Counted from the first letter of the stretch, positions 41,776 to 49,464 are shown. The stretch is 64,000 nucleotides of DNA from Paenibacillus_AA sp045062745 (GCF_045062745.1 NZ_JBJGED010000005.1:247134-311133); one strand, 5' to 3'. Notes: generated by a model from the letters alone, not told the origin. Translations and numbers: made by a program.

Positions 41776-42120
41776 ATGAGTGAATGGAATCAGGAAAAGG
41801 TGCAAGAAGCGTTGAAGACGGTATTTGCAAAGGCGGCGACAGACAAATCGTTTCGCGAGCTGGCAATGAGCAATCCGGCTGAAGCGGTCAAGGCGGCGTC
41901 GGGCGTCGACCTTCCGGCGGGATTTACAGTTCGGTTTGTGGAAAACGGAGGGGCTGACGCGACATTCGTGTTGCCGGATTTTGTCGGAGACAGTGAGCTG
42001 TCTGACGAGCAGTTGGAAGCTGTCGCGGGCGGGAAGAAGAAAAATAAAAATAAAAACAGCGATCCGGAGGACGACAAACAAAAACCACTGACGATTCCCG
42101 TTGGCCTCTGCTTCGGTTAG
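41776..42120 (+). CDS. Lanthipeptide precursor with NHLP leader (copy 2)
   Basis: This 114-residue precursor has an 86-residue leader nearly identical to copy 1, including DFVGDSELSDEQLEAVAGG. The GG site is at residues 85-86 (42028-42033). The 28-residue core KKKNKNKNSDPEDDKQ-KPLTIPVGLCFG has one Cys, and Thr six residues before it, so a single methyllanthionine ring T-IPVGL-C is the obvious product. The core shares only its Lys/Asn/Asp-rich start with copy 1. The start follows TTTAGGAGG. It lies 31 bases after lanM and 15 bases before the GNAT gene. Confidence 0.87.
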   Translation: MSEWNQEKVQEALKTVFAKAATDKSFRELAMSNPAEAVKAASGVDLPAGFTVRFVENGGADATFVLPDFVGDSELSDEQLEAVAGGKKKNKNKNSDPEDDKQKPLTIPVGLCFG

Positions 42121-42135
42121 GAAAGCGAACGGCCG

Positions 42136-43053
42136 ATGGAAACGATAACTTTGCTGAACAGCCGCGAAGAACGGCAAGCTTATGCGATGCTGACTTTTCC
42201 TTCACTCCGTGACGAACTGCTAACCGAGTCGGAGCAGTGCAAGGTGGCGGCGGTCGGCGCGGAGCTTCTCGGCAAGCCGATCGGCCTCGCGTGGGCAAAC
42301 TGGTGGCCGCAGCGGAAGCGAGGCGAGCTGCGCACGTTACACGTCACTTCCGCTTATCGCAGACGCGGTATCGGGGCCGCACTGCTAAGGGCGATCGAGC
42401 GGGGACTGGCTGAAGCGGGCTGCGACACGCTCGATTTCAAATACCGTGCAGGCACCGCCGGCGCGCCGGTGTGGCAACGGATGACCGCGCACTGGGATTT
42501 GCCGCGAATCGGCCTGCTGATCTTTACGATGTCGATCCCGCGGTTTCTAGCAGAGCCGTGGGTCGGCGCGTGGAGAACAAACAAGCGTCTGGAAGTCTTC
42601 AGTTGGGACACATTAAGCGAGGAAGAGAAGGCGAGGATCCGAGAAGGCGATAACGATTGGTATCCACATCATTTGTCGCCTTTTATCCGCGAGCGTTATC
42701 TGGTTCCCGGGTTAAGCGTAGGCCTGCGCGACGGCAACGAGACGATCGGCTGGATGACGATCGAAGAATACGACGACGGGACGGTCATAGGCGACCACAT
42801 GTTCGCCAAGTCGCCGCACGACGGGCTTGGCCGCGGCATCAGGCTGATCGCAGAGGCGGCCAGACGCTGCTGCGAAGCCGGGTTTCAGAAGGGCCGTTTC
42901 GAGGTAAGCGTCGGCAACGTCCCCATGCTGCGGTTCGTCGAACGGAGAATGAAGCCTTGTATTGTGGACAGCTACGAAGTTGTTCTCAAAAGAGTTTGGC
43001 TGGGGAGGCCGCAGATGTTGCAGGGTACCGAGGCGGAACCGGCAAGGCGATGA
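42136..43053 (+). CDS. Tandem GNAT acetyltransferase-like protein
   Basis: In this 305-residue protein the N-terminal half is a standard GNAT domain with the acetyl-CoA loop RRRGIGAALLRAIERGL (about residues 75-92). The C-terminal half resembles a second, degenerate GNAT (GDHMFAKSPHDGLGRGIRLIAEA). It starts 15 bases after the second precursor, so it belongs to the lanthipeptide operon. It could acetylate the product (free N-terminus or the Lys-rich core) or protect the producer. Both roles are inference. A terminator follows at 43131. Confidence 0.85.
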   Translation: METITLLNSREERQAYAMLTFPSLRDELLTESEQCKVAAVGAELLGKPIGLAWANWWPQRKRGELRTLHVTSAYRRRGIGAALLRAIERGLAEAGCDTLDFKYRAGTAGAPVWQRMTAHWDLPRIGLLIFTMSIPRFLAEPWVGAWRTNKRLEVFSWDTLSEEEKARIREGDNDWYPHHLSPFIRERYLVPGLSVGLRDGNETIGWMTIEEYDDGTVIGDHMFAKSPHDGLGRGIRLIAEAARRCCEAGFQKGRFEVSVGNVPMLRFVERRMKPCIVDSYEVVLKRVWLGRPQMLQGTEAEPARR

Positions 43054-43130
43054 CACGGGAGGATTAGCGATCGGGAGATGAGCCAATGAGTGAGCGGATT
43101 GGCGTCGGTACTTCGATCGAAGGTTCCGAT

Positions 43131-43158
43131 AAACGGCAGCGATGCCGTTTATTTTTTG
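43131..43158 (+). terminator. Terminator of the lanthipeptide operon
   Basis: AAACGGCA (43131-43138) pairs with TGCCGTTT (43143-43150) around a GCGA loop and is followed by ATTTTTTG. It ends the precursor-lanM-precursor-GNAT transcript. Confidence 0.85.
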
Positions 43159-43229
43159 TTCAATGCTTTCCCCTGGATGCCGTAGAAACCACCAAGCAAG
43201 AAGTGCGCGAAAAAAGGTCTTGCGTTGAA

Positions 43230-43264
43230 TTAGAAAAGGAAAGACTGTCGAGACATCGACAGTC
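43230..43264 (-). terminator. Terminator of the DoxX-like gene
   Basis: GACTGTCGA (43243-43251) and TCGACAGTC (43256-43264) form a perfect 9-bp hairpin. Read on the minus strand it is followed by TTTCCTTTTC. It lies downstream of the minus-strand DoxX gene. Confidence 0.65.
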
Positions 43265-43300
43265 TGGAGCATCCTTTGTGGATGCTATATTGTACATTTC

Positions 43301-43669
43301 TCATATAAGAGGATGCACAAAACCTTCTATGTGCAGGAATATAAGAGCGGTGGCTATCAAGACAATCACGAAGGGCGGAACCGCTTTTCCAATCGGATGT
43401 TTGACCCTGAAATGTGTGAGGCACGCCACGAGCATCGTAATGCCAATCCAGATGCCAGCCCATGCGATTACCCCCGGATACCAGTAGCCGACAATGAGTC
43501 CCGCAGCTCCGGCTAATTGAACGAAGCCTGTAACAACACGAAACCATTGCGGCAGTTTAATACTATTGAACAATTCTACCTGAATCTTTTCCCCTTTAAT
43601 CTTGCTCACGCTTTGATAAAGCATGAATAAAAGTAGTAGACTTTGAAGAACGAGAGAGATTATAAACAT
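43301..43669 (-). CDS. DoxX-family membrane protein
   Basis: This 122-residue protein has four predicted membrane helices (LVLQSLLLLFMLYQS, FVQLAGAAGLIVGYW, AWAGIWIGITMLVACLTHF, VIVLIATALIFLHI), the small DoxX-like pattern. DoxX proteins act in redox or thiol stress responses, but the exact role is not established. GGGAG precedes the start. It lies downstream of the VOC gene at 43741 on the same strand and may be part of the unit controlled by the divergent ECF41-like sigma factor. Confidence 0.85.
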   Translation of the reverse strand: MFIISLVLQSLLLLFMLYQSVSKIKGEKIQVELFNSIKLPQWFRVVTGFVQLAGAAGLIVGYWYPGVIAWAGIWIGITMLVACLTHFRVKHPIGKAVPPFVIVLIATALIFLHIEGFVHPLI

Positions 43670-43740
43670 AGAACTCCCTTTCTATTTGTTCATCACAAGT
43701 ATAATATTCGGATCCTTGATGTAAGACGCTCAGGGAACTG

Positions 43741-44118
43741 TTATTTTTCAAAAGAATAAACGAGGTTCCAATTTACTCCGAACTTATCAGTCAATACAGC
43801 AAGAAGTGCGCCAAAAAAGGTCTTATGCAGTTCAGAATCAACTTTTCCGTCAGTCTTAAATGCTTCGTATACCTTCCTGATCTCCTCTTCATTATCGAAC
43901 TGCAGGTAGATTCGATGATTCCCGCCATGGGCAACCGGATAACCCGCGGTCGCAGAGTCCGCAAGTTGAACCAAAGAATTGTCTAACTGAAAATGAGCGA
44001 ACGTGGCTTTGCCTTCATTTTTGTTGAGGATCTTTACTTCTCCGCCCAATACTTCTTGATAGAATTTTAATGCTTCATTACAATTGTCTACTATTACCAG
44101 CGGGGATACAGATTTCAT
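43741..44118 (-). CDS. VOC protein, PhnB/YjdN type
   Basis: This 125-residue VOC domain is of the PhnB-like subtype: PLVIVDNCNEALKFYQEVLGGEV at the start, YLQFDNEEEIRKVYEAF, and the C-terminal FGALLAVLTDKFGVNWNLVYS that is highly typical of PhnB. The ATG at 44118 is chosen because GGAGGAG lies about 7 bases upstream; an extension to 44178 has no ribosome site. An ECF41-like promoter motif on the minus strand (44298-44324) points at this gene. Confidence 0.87.
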   Translation of the reverse strand: MKSVSPLVIVDNCNEALKFYQEVLGGEVKILNKNEGKATFAHFQLDNSLVQLADSATAGYPVAHGGNHRIYLQFDNEEEIRKVYEAFKTDGKVDSELHKTFFGALLAVLTDKFGVNWNLVYSFEK

Positions 44119-44297
44119 TTTAACTCCTCCAATTTTGAATTTGATTTCAGGACCTAAAGACAGGCCCTGCATACTCAAGTGTCTGCCATGACAGGGCCAT
44201 TCATTTACGTGTGCCTATAAATCCCTCCTTGTTAATAATTTCCGGGACACCGATGGGCACATCACCTAATGACCGATTTCCCTTGTTCACTAACTAT

Positions 44298-44324
44298 GTC
44301 GTAAACGCGCGAGAAAACGTGACC
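44298..44324 (-). promoter_or_regulatory. ECF41-like promoter of the VOC gene (minus strand)
   Basis: Read on the minus strand: GGTCACG, 16 bases, CGAC. ECF41 promoters are described as TGTCACA-N16-CGTC. It has the same 16-base spacing and the same CGAC -10 as the plus-strand site at 44358-44384. Confidence 0.55.
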
Positions 44325-44357
44325 GATTGATCGAAAAAAATTTTTTTCTAACATCTC

Positions 44358-44384
44358 TGTCACATTTACAGGATTTCTAACGAC
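44358..44384 (+). promoter_or_regulatory. ECF41-type autoregulatory promoter of the sigma gene
   Basis: TGTCACA (44358-44364), 16 bases, CGAC (44381-44384). The -35 is identical to the known ECF41 motif and the spacing is exact; the -10 differs from CGTC by one base. It lies 44 bases before the sigma start codon. Confidence 0.7.
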
Positions 44385-44427
44385 AACTAAGTAAATAAAT
44401 AAGAAACGAAGGGAGTGATTGTGGCGC

Positions 44428-45315
44428 ATGAACGATCACAACTGGCTTGTTGAACAATTCGAGGCGCATCGGAATCATTTGCAGGCAGTAGCTTACCGGA
44501 TGCTCGGATCACTAAGCGAAGCAGATGACGCTGTACAAGAGTCATGGATCCGTCTTATCCGCTCAAATACGAGCGAAGTCGAGAATATGGGAGGATGGCT
44601 GACAACCATTGTCTCGAGGGTGTGTCTTGATATGCTTCGATCACGCAAGTCGATGCGTGAAGAACTTGTGATGGCTAGCGCATCTGAACCGGTTACTGGT
44701 CATCAGTACGGAAGCGATCCCGAGCACGAAGCGGTAATTGCTGATTCCGTCGGTCTTGCGATGCTCGTTGTCCTCGAGAAATTAAATCCCTCTGAACGCA
44801 TTGCGTTTGTGCTTCACGATATATTCGCCGTGTCTTTCTCGGAGATCGCTCTCATTATTGGGTGTAACGAGGCCGCAGCAAGACAGCTTGCGAGCCGTGC
44901 ACGTCGCCGAGTCCAGGGTGCCGAATCGACTTCGGAAACTGCGGAGATTCAGCGAAAAAGGGAACTTGTCGATGCATTCCTCGCCGCTTCGCGCAATGGA
45001 GACTTTGAAAAACTGCTCTCGTTATTGGACCCTAACGTCGTACTCCGAAACGACACGGCATTCGCGCCAGTAGCAAATGTGCCGGTTGTTCGCGGTTCGG
45101 AGGCCGTGGCCAAGCAGGCCAATCAATTCGCCGCTCGTGCCCGGGGCATGAAGTCGGTGCTCGTGAACGGATCGGCAGGCATCATCGCGGGTCATTTGGA
45201 TCAACCGATATTCATTCTCGAATTCACGGTTGTGGATGGCAAGATCACCGAGATCGACATGATTGCCGATCAGGCACACCTTCGCGGGCTCGACATCCTC
45301 GCTTTCAACGATTGA
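44428..45315 (+). CDS. ECF41/SigJ-type sigma factor with SnoaL-like C-terminal domain
   Basis: In this 295-residue protein, residues 1-165 are ECF regions 2 and 4 (GSLSEADDAVQESWIRL; DIFAVSFSEIALIIGCNEAAARQLASRAR). Residues about 175-295 are a SnoaL/NTF2-like domain (LVDAFLAASRNGDFEKLLSLLDPNVVLRND). In ECF41 this fused domain regulates the sigma factor in place of an anti-sigma factor. Usual ECF41 partners are carboxymuconolactone decarboxylases or oxidoreductases; here the divergent genes are VOC and DoxX. ATG 44428 is preferred; the TTG at 44419 lies too close to GGGAG. An ECF41-type promoter is visible upstream. Confidence 0.9.
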   Translation: MNDHNWLVEQFEAHRNHLQAVAYRMLGSLSEADDAVQESWIRLIRSNTSEVENMGGWLTTIVSRVCLDMLRSRKSMREELVMASASEPVTGHQYGSDPEHEAVIADSVGLAMLVVLEKLNPSERIAFVLHDIFAVSFSEIALIIGCNEAAARQLASRARRRVQGAESTSETAEIQRKRELVDAFLAASRNGDFEKLLSLLDPNVVLRNDTAFAPVANVPVVRGSEAVAKQANQFAARARGMKSVLVNGSAGIIAGHLDQPIFILEFTVVDGKITEIDMIADQAHLRGLDILAFND

Positions 45316-45712
45316 AAGTACTTGCTTGAAATTCTCCGTATATCCAAGAGGAGAGGAAGACACGTATCTCGTATTAAAGGTATTTCGGTTTACGGGTTAA
45401 AAACATTCCGCTAACAGGAGATGATAGTTCGACGATAGTTCGACGATAGTTCAACCTCCATAGACGGCAGCCGACCACACAATCGGCTGCCGTAGTTCGT
45501 TGAAGTAGAGGGAGGATAGTTTAAGAACTGCGAGAATATGTAAAATGCTAAGGTATTAGCAAAGCTCGCTAAAATAGCACTAGGATAAATACAGGGAACA
45601 TTCAATTGTTACCTCCGGAATGACTTTTTTGTATAGATTGCTCCAGATTGAGAGCTTCAAGTTGGATTATTGCATTCCGCTCACATAATTCTAAAAAATA
45701 TCACCATCTTTC
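45316..45712. other. Intergenic region with repeats
   Basis: No gene was found. It holds three tandem 11-base units (GATAGTTCGAC twice, then GATAGTTCAAC, 45423-45455) and a 10-bp inverted repeat (CGGCAGCCGA 45465-45474, TCGGCTGCCG 45483-45492) without a T-tract. That repeat may mark the end of the ECF41 transcript. Confidence 0.45.
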
Positions 45713-45742
45713 GGTTAGAAATCCCACCCCCCTGGCATCTAA
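45713..45742 (+). promoter_or_regulatory. Candidate ECF-type promoter of the sigma-BtrH-VOC operon
   Basis: GGTTAGAAAT (45713-45722), a 10-base spacer, then TGGCATCTAA (45733-45742), ending 26 bases before the TTG start. It shares 19 of 20 fixed positions with 15069-15098, with identical spacing. I infer autoregulation by the sigma factor it precedes. Confidence 0.5.
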
Positions 45743-45768
45743 CTTACATGGACGAAGGAGGGGACCTG

Positions 45769-46548
45769 TTGCAAGTTGAAAAGCAGCCAAACTCCGAGCA
45801 GGAGCTCGTGGCCAGGGCAAGGGAAGGTGATCCGGATGCTTTCGGCGAGTTGGTGCGCCGGCATCGGGCGAAGGCGATCGGCGTGGCACAGACGCTGACC
45901 CGGGATACGCATTTGGCCGAGGATATTGTGCAGGAAGCGCTGGTGAAGGCCTTTCTCAAGCTGGGTTCGCTCGTGGACGAGAAGCGCTTCGCCCCGTGGT
46001 TATCACGGATCGTGCGCAACGAGGCTTATATGAAGCTTCGCCGTGGAGGTCCCAACGGCAAGGAACGGCCGTTCACGGCCTTGACGGGATTCTCCAATCG
46101 CAGAGTCCCGCCATCTAATAGCGAAGCTGCGGCAGTCCGCTCTGTTCAGCGGGAAACGGAACAGTGGGACATCGATGAGGTTTTGTTCCGTCTTGGGCAA
46201 AGGGCGCTCGAATCGGCACAGCAGGCGATCGACCCGACGCAAGCCTTGTTGCGCAAGGAGTTGATCGACGGTATCCGAAGCCTGCTGCATTGTCTGACGA
46301 GCCGTGAGCGAGACGTGTTCGAACGATTTTTCCTGGATCGGCTGCAGCCCCAGGACATAGCCTTGCTGCTCAATACCTCGGTGGCCAGCATCTACAACAG
46401 TATCTCCCGCGCCCGGACGAAGGTACAGCACGAAAGACTCCGCGTCCATGTCAGCATGTATATCGAGAAGCGAAGGGAACTCGGCAAGCCGAAGCGAAAG
46501 CTGCTGGCGCCCCCGAGCATTCGAATCGCATGGAAGGGTGATGATTAG
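45769..46548 (+). CDS. ECF-type sigma factor, stand-alone relative of the 4835 fusion
   Basis: This 259-residue sigma-70 family protein has region 2 with LAEDIVQEALVKAFLKLGSLVDEKRFAPWLSRI and region 4 with LQPQDIALLLNTSVASIYNSISRAR. The RNEAYMKLRRGGPNGKERPF stretch closely follows RNQALMKLRRGGPYRNERPF of the 849-residue fusion (each quoted up to 20 residues), showing recent common ancestry. TTG 45769 is chosen because AAGGAGGGG is 6 bases upstream; an ATG at 45748 has none. Its TAG stop overlaps the GTG start of the next gene by one base, so the two proteins are translationally coupled. No anti-sigma gene is present. Confidence 0.87.
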   Translation: MQVEKQPNSEQELVARAREGDPDAFGELVRRHRAKAIGVAQTLTRDTHLAEDIVQEALVKAFLKLGSLVDEKRFAPWLSRIVRNEAYMKLRRGGPNGKERPFTALTGFSNRRVPPSNSEAAAVRSVQRETEQWDIDEVLFRLGQRALESAQQAIDPTQALLRKELIDGIRSLLHCLTSRERDVFERFFLDRLQPQDIALLLNTSVASIYNSISRARTKVQHERLRVHVSMYIEKRRELGKPKRKLLAPPSIRIAWKGDD

Positions 46549-47549
46549 TGGCAAGAAGTCCAAGAAACGATTTTACATGGAGCCGTAACACCGATACCGA
46601 GAGCATTTACAGCCTAATGCAGTACACAGACAAAAAGGATTTGTCCCGCACGGACATCATGGGCTTAACTGCGCATGCGTTCCGAATCATCGTCGATCGC
46701 GAGGAGGTCGAGGTCGGCAGTTATTCTTTTTTCGATTGGCAGCTGCGGCATGCGGAAGCCCTGCGGAATCTAGGCTTTACCGTACGGACGACGGGCAAGC
46801 AGAATCATGTCTCGCCGACGCCGGAGGAGCTCGAGACGGCACTGGAAATGATCCAGACGAGTCTGGACGCAGGTATTCCGGCATTAAGCTGGGATCTGTT
46901 CATTCCGGAATGGGGCGTCATCTACGGTTACGACGACGAGACCCGGATGCTGCAATGCCGCGATGTTCGCCGTGATGGGGAAATGCCCTATGAGAAACTG
47001 GGCCGCGGCGAAGTGACGGAGCTATATCTGCTGACGATCACAGACTCGAAACCCGTCGATCGTCAAACGATGCTAAGAGGCGCGTTGAAGCTTGCGCTCG
47101 AGCATGCGCATATACAGCAGTTCCCGGTGGAGGAGAGTGCTGGACACGCCAACGGACTGGCTGCGTTCGATGCCTGGATACACGCCTTGGAGCGTAGGAC
47201 GGCCAATCCATTCGGCAATGCCGTCAATACGGGCAAAGTATGCGATGCACGAGAGTTTGCCGTACAGTTCCTGCAGGAGCTGGCGGACAATGGATCGGAG
47301 CCGGGCGATGAGCCGCTGCGTCGATTGGCTCGCCAAGCAGCTGAGCAGTATGCTATCGTCGCCGGCATCCTGTCGATAATGCGCGACATGTTTCCGTTCC
47401 CGCACGGCGGAGTTCCTGGGGACGAGGCGGTGGCGACCCGAGCGATTGAACTGCTGACGGAAGCGAAGAACGCGGAGACGGAAGGTGTCGAGCTGCTTGC
47501 ACAGATGCTGGATCTGCTGGAACGGGAAGCGCAATCATCTGTTCGCTAG
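46548..47549 (+). CDS. BtrH-like domain protein paired with the sigma factor
   Basis: This 333-residue protein is homologous to residues about 225-575 of the 4835 fusion. Both have a rigid N-terminal half with an IYGYDD turn, a middle segment with NGLLAYDAW or NGLAAFDAW, and a helical end with FPFPGGGDP or FPFPHGGVP. The N-terminal half resembles BtrH/C39-like folds, but the Cys and His seen in the fusion (PTCLYHL, LHYEGS) are not kept here (YSLMQY, PEWGV). A ligand-binding rather than catalytic role is therefore likelier. The GTG start overlaps the sigma stop. I propose it is the sensor or regulator of that sigma factor. Confidence 0.75.
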   Translation: MARSPRNDFTWSRNTDTESIYSLMQYTDKKDLSRTDIMGLTAHAFRIIVDREEVEVGSYSFFDWQLRHAEALRNLGFTVRTTGKQNHVSPTPEELETALEMIQTSLDAGIPALSWDLFIPEWGVIYGYDDETRMLQCRDVRRDGEMPYEKLGRGEVTELYLLTITDSKPVDRQTMLRGALKLALEHAHIQQFPVEESAGHANGLAAFDAWIHALERRTANPFGNAVNTGKVCDAREFAVQFLQELADNGSEPGDEPLRRLARQAAEQYAIVAGILSIMRDMFPFPHGGVPGDEAVATRAIELLTEAKNAETEGVELLAQMLDLLEREAQSSVR

Positions 47550-47571
47550 AATTATTGAAGGAGGAGAAGAA

Positions 47572-48450
47572 ATGGAGATTATTGATCAGCGGGAGAACAC
47601 GCAAAAAGTCGTTGTACGGAATTCCAATCTAGCAGGAGCTGAGTTCGAAAATTGCCGCGCGGAAGAAGTATCGTTCCGAAATGCTTCGCTGCCCAATTTC
47701 CGCGTCGAATGCGCAGATTTGAGCGAAGCGAATTTTAAGGACGTCAATATGTCGAGGATGTTCATCACCGATGCCAACCTGTCGGACCTTGAAATCGACG
47801 GGGCTCAGCTGGGTGGAGCTTTTATTCACAATATCGGACTGCCGCCGAAAGGGCACCCAGCCTACCGGGAAGATCAAGGGCGCCAGCGCCCGTTGCGATT
47901 CGAGATGTGTGAGTTGGCGGGCAGCACGATAACCTCCTCTGATCTGAGTGGCGTTCACATTGATGGGTGTAATATCGAAGGGCTTACGATTGACGGCATC
48001 GACGTTTCGAAATTGCTCAAGCGCTACCGATCGGAGCGACAACCGGAAGGCAAGGCCCTTCAGGAAGAGCCACCCCGGCTGACGCCGCTCTTGAAACGGA
48101 CTGGCTCGGCATTTATTCCGGTCCGAGATATCGAGAAGGCTAGAGATTGGTATTGCCGGATTTTGGGGATACCTGCGGAGTCCGTTAATATTATGAATGG
48201 TCATCTATGTTCGCTTCCTGTTGAAGGTTCCGGAATTATCCTGGATACGATGCCGATGTGGGGAGGCGAAGAGCCCGGCGGTCCGCCTACATTCAAAACC
48301 CCAGCCTTCATGCTGCTGACGGACAATCTTGCCGCCTCATACGCGTTTATGAAGGAGCAGGGCGCAGAGCTCGTCACCGCAATCGAGTACGACCACTGGT
48401 TCGCCTTCCGCGATCCGGATGGCAACCTGTTGATGGTCTGTAGGGCTTAG
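47572..48450 (+). CDS. Pentapeptide-repeat protein fused to a VOC domain
   Basis: In this 292-residue protein, residues about 15-150 carry pentapeptide-repeat-like units (AEFENCRAEEVSFRNASLPNF, DLSEANFKDVNMSRM, with an interruption near 85-105; first example quoted is split as AEFENCRAEE and VSFRNASLPNF). Residues about 175-292 form a VOC domain (SAFIPVRDIEKARDWYCRIL to FRDPDGNLLMVCR). Pentapeptide repeats form a right-handed beta-helix used for protein contacts, sometimes mimicking nucleic acid. AGGAGGAG precedes the ATG, and it follows the BtrH-like gene by 22 bases, completing the set of parts fused in the 4835 protein. Confidence 0.85.
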   Translation: MEIIDQRENTQKVVVRNSNLAGAEFENCRAEEVSFRNASLPNFRVECADLSEANFKDVNMSRMFITDANLSDLEIDGAQLGGAFIHNIGLPPKGHPAYREDQGRQRPLRFEMCELAGSTITSSDLSGVHIDGCNIEGLTIDGIDVSKLLKRYRSERQPEGKALQEEPPRLTPLLKRTGSAFIPVRDIEKARDWYCRILGIPAESVNIMNGHLCSLPVEGSGIILDTMPMWGGEEPGGPPTFKTPAFMLLTDNLAASYAFMKEQGAELVTAIEYDHWFAFRDPDGNLLMVCRA

Positions 48451-48485
48451 CTCAGCTATCAATTTAAGGAGAGGGGGAACCCGAA

Positions 48486-48941
48486 ATGAAGACGATCAAG
48501 TGCATGATGGACCACCTGATCTGGGCGAACGGACGCATCTTGGACGCGCTCGAGGAGAGTGAGACGAAGAACAAGGACCTTCTGAAGCTAGTTCGGCACG
48601 TCGCGGTCGCGGAACGAGTTTGGCTGTCCCGATTGCAGGGCAATGGCAGCGCGCAATATTCGTTGTGGGAGGAAGCGCAAGACCTAACGGCGATCCGGAC
48701 GATGTTCGAAGATAACGCCGAGCAATATCGCGTCTATATCGATGGGCTCGAGGAATCCGAGTTGGACGAGATGATCGACTATGCGAACCAGAGCGGGGTT
48801 CCGTTCCGAACGTCCGTTCGGGACATCCTGTTACAGGTCCTTTTACATGGGCAATATCACCGGGGACAGATCAACCGGGCACTTCGGATCGAATCGGCAG
48901 AGCCTGTCCAAGTCGATTACATCACGTTCGCGAGGCGCTAA
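48486..48941 (+). CDS. DinB-family protein
   Basis: This 151-residue four-helix protein of the DinB/YfiT superfamily carries the metal-binding His triad: His in MMDHLIWANGR (about residue 9), HVAVAERVW (about 38), and HGQYHRGQIN (about 122-126). Some members are thiol transferases (bacillithiol-dependent). It is co-oriented with the sigma-BtrH-VOC genes, 35 bases downstream, with its own GGAGAGGGGG ribosome site. It may be a detoxification target of that system. Confidence 0.87.
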   Translation: MKTIKCMMDHLIWANGRILDALEESETKNKDLLKLVRHVAVAERVWLSRLQGNGSAQYSLWEEAQDLTAIRTMFEDNAEQYRVYIDGLEESELDEMIDYANQSGVPFRTSVRDILLQVLLHGQYHRGQINRALRIESAEPVQVDYITFARR

Positions 48942-49015
48942 AAACCATAATGTAACCTGGCTGACGGTGGAGCAGGAGGCCAATACGATGAGAGAAGGAA
49001 CCAGATACTAATCGA

Positions 49016-49064
49016 AAAGACGCAGTTAGGCGATGATCCCGACATCCCTAATTTGCGTCTTTCA
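49016..49064. terminator. Bidirectional terminator
   Basis: AAAGACGCA (49016-49024) pairs with TGCGTCTTT (49054-49062), with extra TTAG/CTAA pairing inside. Both strands end in short T-tracts. It serves the DinB operon (plus) and the gene at 49078 (minus). Confidence 0.65.
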
Positions 49065-49077
49065 ATTTGTTCATGAT

Positions 49078-49461
49078 TCAGTTAAATGGGCGCCGAATGA
49101 CTTTAATTATCCGTACCCCTTTACTAATCAGTTGCTGTGCCCGTGCCGCGTTGATTTTTACGAGTACCGCGACATCGGTAGAATTTTCTACGTCGAATAC
49201 CGAAAATATCTGGCCATTCGCGAAAAGCACGCCTTTCAGTTCAACTTTTTTCCCTCGGGACGGTCTCGGAGCAGTACTTTGAATTTTGCAGCGCATGACA
49301 CCCGCACGAATGAGACGGCGAGCTTGAAAAGCAGTCGCTCTAATAGCGAATATCGGGTCGATTTCGACTCCTGTTGTTTTTGCTTCAATTTCAGCAATCA
49401 GAAAAAATTGATTTCCTATTTTAGCGATACAATTCGAGCCAATGAAAACCGGATTTGCCAC
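49078..49461 (-). CDS. Conserved-looking hypothetical protein
   Basis: This 127-residue protein starts MANPVFIGSNCIAKIGNQFF and appears all-beta/alpha with a basic C-terminus (IIKVIRRPFN). The start is GTG behind GAGGGGGTGAT, one of the best ribosome sites in the region. That selects this strand over the overlapping plus-strand frame at 49033-49539. I do not recognise the family. It is transcribed alone. Confidence 0.6.
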   Translation of the reverse strand: MANPVFIGSNCIAKIGNQFFLIAEIEAKTTGVEIDPIFAIRATAFQARRLIRAGVMRCKIQSTAPRPSRGKKVELKGVLFANGQIFSVFDVENSTDVAVLVKINAARAQQLISKGVRIIKVIRRPFN

Positions 49462-49464
49462 TGT

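Noticed and set aside
43086..43487. 133-codon plus-strand frame after the GNAT gene
   Set aside because: It spans a terminator and runs antisense to the DoxX gene. Composition is not protein-like.
45423..45455. CRISPR array
   Set aside because: Three 11-base tandem units without spacers are not a CRISPR array, and no cas genes occur in the window.
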